From an uncultured Bacillaceae bacterium (GTDB lineage: Bacteria > Bacillota > Bacilli > Caldalkalibacillales > Caldalkalibacillaceae), in assembly GCA_937967685.1 (NCBI GenBank), contig CALBTX010000107.1, positions 1 through 9,379 of the forward strand: a DNA stretch of 9,379 nucleotides, given 5' to 3'. The notes beneath the pieces are model-generated. The model did no database searches, was not told where the DNA came from, and was given only the letters and a program-made list of their open reading frames with translations. Within the stretch, counting starts at the first letter, position 1; every line of letters starts with the position of its first letter. Position numbers and translations under genes: made by a program. This document shows, one piece after another, positions 7,161 to 9,379 of the stretch.

Positions 7161-7210
7161 AATCATATATGATTCATGTCCCTAATAATATACGATTTAT
7201 TCCCTTTTTT
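7123..7210 (+). terminator. Possible nested-hairpin terminator of the gnd-SDR operon
   Basis: AAAGGGA (7123-7129) can pair with TCCCTTT (7201-7207), which continues into T's to 7210. Inside lies a second hairpin, AGGGA (7152-7156) with TCCCT (7179-7183) around the palindrome at 7159-7176. The outer loop is long and the T tract partly forms the stem, so this is not a textbook terminator. It is the only terminator-like structure between the SDR and the next gene. Confidence 0.3.
7159..7176. promoter_or_regulatory. 18-bp perfect palindrome, candidate operator
   Basis: TGAATCATATATGATTCA is identical on both strands. It is flanked by AGGGA (7152-7156) and TCCCT (7179-7183) after a 2-nt mismatch. 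GntR-family regulators usually bind palindromes of this size as dimers. Its AATCATATAT half recurs exactly at 7268-7277 inside the promoter of the gntR-type gene, so it may be that regulator's site. It could alternatively act only as an RNA hairpin. Confidence 0.5.
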
Positions 7211-7222
7211 AACCTTTTTTAA
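7203..7222 (+). repeat. 10-bp tandem repeat CCTTTTTTAA x2
   Basis: The 10-mer occurs exactly twice in succession (7203-7212, 7213-7222). It gives two T6 runs that could assist transcription termination from the SDR side, or simply reflect slippage. Confidence 0.75.
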
Positions 7223-7259
7223 GCATTATCTGCACGTGAGCCATTTATAATCCTTTATA

Positions 7260-7289
7260 TTGACTAAAATCATATATTTTATGTATAAT
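7260..7289 (+). promoter_or_regulatory. Sigma-A promoter of the gntR-aldehyde dehydrogenase unit, with overlapping operator-like site
   Basis: TTGACT (7260-7265) and a perfect TATAAT (7284-7289) are spaced 18 bp apart. Transcription should start near 7296, giving a leader of about 40 nt. The spacer contains AAAATCATATATTTT (7266-7280), an AAAAT/ATTTT inverted repeat that shares ten bases with the upstream palindrome. A repressor bound there would block RNA polymerase, consistent with autoregulation by the downstream FCD regulator. Confidence 0.7.
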
Positions 7290-7304
7290 ACAAGAAGGCA
7301 AAAT

Positions 7305-7334
7305 ATAGGATGTTGAAAAAATAGGATGTTGAAA
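7305..7334 (+). repeat. Duplicated leader segment ATAGGATGTTGAAA
   Basis: Two exact 14-bp copies (7305-7318, 7321-7334; period 16) lie directly before the regulator start. Each holds an AGGA ribosome-binding-like element and a tiny ATG frame (MLKK-stop at 7310-7324, MLK-stop at 7326-7337). The second tiny frame stops right next to the regulator ATG at 7338. The AGGA of the second copy is 11 nt from that ATG, so initiation is probably weak. Confidence 0.65.
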
Positions 7335-7337
7335 TGA

Positions 7338-8000
7338 ATGAAAAAAGAAATCGGGCAGGGCATGACGACGGAGTATGTCTACGATCTGTTGAAAGAGATG
7401 ATTTTTGGCTGGAAATTACCACCCGGACAGAAAATTAACATCAATCATTTGGCTAAGACGTTCAATATTAGCACCATTCCGCTCAGGGAAGCGCTGTCTC
7501 GTCTGCATTCGACGAAGTTAGTCGTTTTCGAACCGAATAAAGGATATCGGGTCAGTGACATATTAAGCAGAAAAGGTATGGAAGACTTGTTGGAAGCCCG
7601 TGTCTTAATGGAGACGAACGCTGTTCGGCAAATCATAAGAGCCGAAGGGAAGCATCAAAAGGTCGCCGAGCAACTGAATCAAATACATCAAAAGATTTGC
7701 TCGATTCAGCTGGGTACGTTTGACAAGGAAGTGCTTGAATTTAATCAGCTGGACCGCCAATTCCATGCTCACCTGATGCAGGCCGCAGAAAATGCTTTTC
7801 TGTTCGAGGCGTATGAAGGGATGCACTGCCATCTGCATATCGCCCGATTTTATCATCTCAGGGGTGCGGTGGACAAGGAGGAAACGGTGGCCGAACATGC
7901 CGACATCATTGAAGCGATTCGAACAAGAGATGTCTATCGTGCCGAAAACGCTGTTTCAAAACACATTGAAGACGCTAAATATCGTTTGCTGGAAAATTAA
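7338..8000 (+). CDS. GntR-family transcriptional regulator, FCD subfamily
   Basis: This 220-aa protein has an N-terminal winged helix-turn-helix (about 10-75), with the recognition region in INHLAKTFNISTIPLREALSRL (35-56) and the wing FEPNKGYRVS (64-73). A helical FCD ligand-binding domain follows (about 80-215). The residues that bind a metal in FCD domains are present: Asp139, His143, His187 and His209. Ligands of this subfamily are usually small organic or sugar acids. A strong sigma-A promoter lies upstream with an operator-like element in its spacer, so autoregulation is likely. The aldehyde dehydrogenase gene begins 37 nt after its stop, so they probably share a transcript and that gene is a likely target. 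It is not the HutC- or MocR-type, and I would not name it gntR of the classical gnt operon, because it is not next to gntK. An alternative ATG exists at residue 9. Confidence 0.92.
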   Translation: MKKEIGQGMTTEYVYDLLKEMIFGWKLPPGQKININHLAKTFNISTIPLREALSRLHSTKLVVFEPNKGYRVSDILSRKGMEDLLEARVLMETNAVRQIIRAEGKHQKVAEQLNQIHQKICSIQLGTFDKEVLEFNQLDRQFHAHLMQAAENAFLFEAYEGMHCHLHIARFYHLRGAVDKEETVAEHADIIEAIRTRDVYRAENAVSKHIEDAKYRLLEN

Positions 8001-8036
8001 TTTTACTGACATTAAATGCTATGGGAGGAAGACAGC

Positions 8037-9379
8037 ATGCAAACTTATGGACATTTTATTAATGGAGAATGGGTGGAGAGCAAAGAGACCATCCCGGTAT
8101 TAGACAAGTATACTGGTGAAGAGTACGCGCGTATCGGCAAAGCTTCCAAAGAGATCGTGACCGAGGCTGTTGATCAGGCGCTGAAAACTTTCCAAACGAA
8201 AAAGTTAAGCCCTGCAGAGCGATATGAGATATTGATGAAAGCAGCGGAAATCTTCAAGGAACGCAAAGAGAAGCTGGCGATGATTTTAGTGCGAGAGGCC
8301 GGAAAAGTATTAAAAGATGCCCGCCAGGAGATTGAGCGCGGCATTCAAACGTTCATCGCCTCAGCGGAAGAGGCGAAAAGAATTGCCGGGAGAGGGATCC
8401 CTTTGGGACAACCGGGCAGCGAAAACAAAATGGCTTTCACCATTCGCGTTCCAGTTGGCGTTGTCGGGGCGATTACGCCGTTTAACTTTCCTTTTAACCT
8501 GACGGCTCACAAAGTTGGACCGGCCATTGCCGCAGGCAATACGGTTGTCTTAAAACCGGCACAGGTGACTCCGATCAGTGCCTGTGAGATGGTCGATATT
8601 TTAACGGAAGCGGGATTGCCGCCCGGTTTCCTCAATCTGGTGAATGGATCCGGGCGTGAAACGGGTGAGTACTTGTTAGAAGACGATCGCATTGCATTAT
8701 TTACGTTTACCGGCAGTCCCGGCGTCGGACGTCATATCAAAAGTAAAACCGGCATACGTAAAGTAGCGCTTGAGCTTGGCAACAATTCCCCCAACATTGT
8801 TCATAAAGATGCCCCGGATGTGGATAAAGCGGTACAACTGTGTGTCACGAGAGGATTCTCCAACGCAGGGCAAGCGTGTATTTCCGTACAGCGCGTTTAT
8901 GTCCATCGTGATTTGTACGAAAGTTTCACTCAAAAAGCCGTTGATGTGGCAAAGTCTTTGAAGGTGGGCAATCCGGAAGATCCGCAGACGGACATCGGAC
9001 CGATGATCTCGGAAAACGAAGCCAAGCGGGCGGAAGCATGGATCCAGGAAGCCGTGCAACAAGGAGCGAAGGTCATCTGCGGGGGGAAAAGACACGGCGC
9101 CGTTCTGGAACCGACCATTCTTGTTGATGTAAAACCGGAGATGAAGGTCGTCTGTGAAGAAGTGTTTGCGCCGGTATTTACGATCGTACCCTATGATGAT
9201 ATTGACGATGCCTTCAGGCAAGCCCAAGATTCGAATTACGGTTTGCAGGCCGGCCTGTTTACTTCCGATTTGCAACTGGCGCTGCGTGCCGCACATGAGC
9301 TTCATTTCGGCGGTGTGATTATCAATGATGTTTCCACATACCGGGCTGATGTGATGCCTTACGGCGGTGTGAAAGACAG
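8037..9379 (+). CDS. NAD(P)-dependent aldehyde dehydrogenase, 3' end beyond the window
   Basis: The open frame gives 447 residues with no stop before the right edge; family members have about 475-490, so roughly 30-40 are missing. It oxidises an aldehyde to the acid through a Cys thioester. Motifs: ITPFNFPFN (146-154) with the oxyanion Asn150, VLKPAQVTP (171-179), FTGSPGVG (224-231), the general base Glu246 in LELGNNSPNIV (245-255), nucleophile Cys281 in GQACIS (278-283), and EEVFAPV (374-380). Two details stand out. Gln176 replaces the Glu that in NAD-specific enzymes repels the NADP phosphate. The Glu loop reads ELGNN rather than the usual ELGGN or ELGGK. GGGAGG (8023-8028) is 8 nt before the ATG. 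It follows the FCD regulator closely and is probably controlled by it. The substrate is unknown; sugar-derived or hydroxy-aldehydes such as lactaldehyde or glyceraldehyde types are plausible. Confidence 0.92.
   Translation, partial: MQTYGHFINGEWVESKETIPVLDKYTGEEYARIGKASKEIVTEAVDQALKTFQTKKLSPAERYEILMKAAEIFKERKEKLAMILVREAGKVLKDARQEIERGIQTFIASAEEAKRIAGRGIPLGQPGSENKMAFTIRVPVGVVGAITPFNFPFNLTAHKVGPAIAAGNTVVLKPAQVTPISACEMVDILTEAGLPPGFLNLVNGSGRETGEYLLEDDRIALFTFTGSPGVGRHIKSKTGIRKVALELGNNSPNIVHKDAPDVDKAVQLCVTRGFSNAGQACISVQRVYVHRDLYESFTQKAVDVAKSLKVGNPEDPQTDIGPMISENEAKRAEAWIQEAVQQGAKVICGGKRHGAVLEPTILVDVKPEMKVVCEEVFAPVFTIVPYDDIDDAFRQAQDSNYGLQAGLFTSDLQLALRAAHELHFGGVIINDVSTYRADVMPYGGVKD

Noticed and set aside
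8697..9305. 202-aa antisense frame inside the aldehyde dehydrogenase gene
   Set aside because: It lies wholly opposite an unmistakable ALDH frame with catalytic motifs, and its translation shows no recognisable domain.

Overview
The window reads as chromosomal DNA of a Bacillales-type firmicute, perhaps a thermophilic or environmental Bacillaceae relative. The grounds are strong AGGAGG-type ribosome binding sites, GTG and TTG starts, moderate base composition, and protein resemblances to Bacillus subtilis YogA, GntK and GndA. The species cannot be named from the sequence. There is no rRNA, tRNA, CRISPR array, transposase or phage gene.

Layout. (1) Positions 33-323 hold a small unrecognised ORF followed by a clear intrinsic terminator at 329-359. 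(2) Positions 443-1435 encode a zinc-less quinone-oxidoreductase/YogA-like dehydrogenase. (3) Positions 1518-3221 encode an unusual ABC-class ATPase (COG3044 / PF09818 type). It converges on the gluconokinase gene with only 3 bp between the stop codons. (4) Gluconokinase (4766-3225, minus) and 6-phosphogluconate dehydrogenase (4903-6318, plus) diverge from a 136-bp control region with three copies of a GTACAACAATAT-like direct repeat. (5) A short-chain dehydrogenase (6338-7099) follows gnd by 19 nt, probably in the same operon. (6) The 238-bp spacer 7100-7337 has no gene. It holds an 18-bp perfect palindrome, a consensus-like sigma-A promoter and several short tandem duplications. (7) A GntR/FCD-family regulator (7338-8000) is followed closely by an aldehyde dehydrogenase (8037 onward) that runs off the right edge.

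How the genes may work together. Gluconokinase makes 6-phosphogluconate and Gnd oxidises it to ribulose 5-phosphate, so the core is a gluconate to pentose-phosphate module. No gluconate permease and no classical adjacent gnt repressor are visible. The SDR, the FCD regulator and the aldehyde dehydrogenase suggest an adjoining sugar-acid or aldehyde catabolic branch whose substrate cannot be deduced here. Gnd, the SDR and the aldehyde dehydrogenase all carry residues that favour or tolerate NADP(H), so the locus may act as an NADPH-producing unit (inference).

I do not see a convincing wholly new system. The items most worth a second look are the two candidate operator sets (4828-4880 and 7159-7283), a signature-motif substitution in Gnd, the undefined SDR/GntR/ALDH branch, and the orphan ABC-class ATPase.
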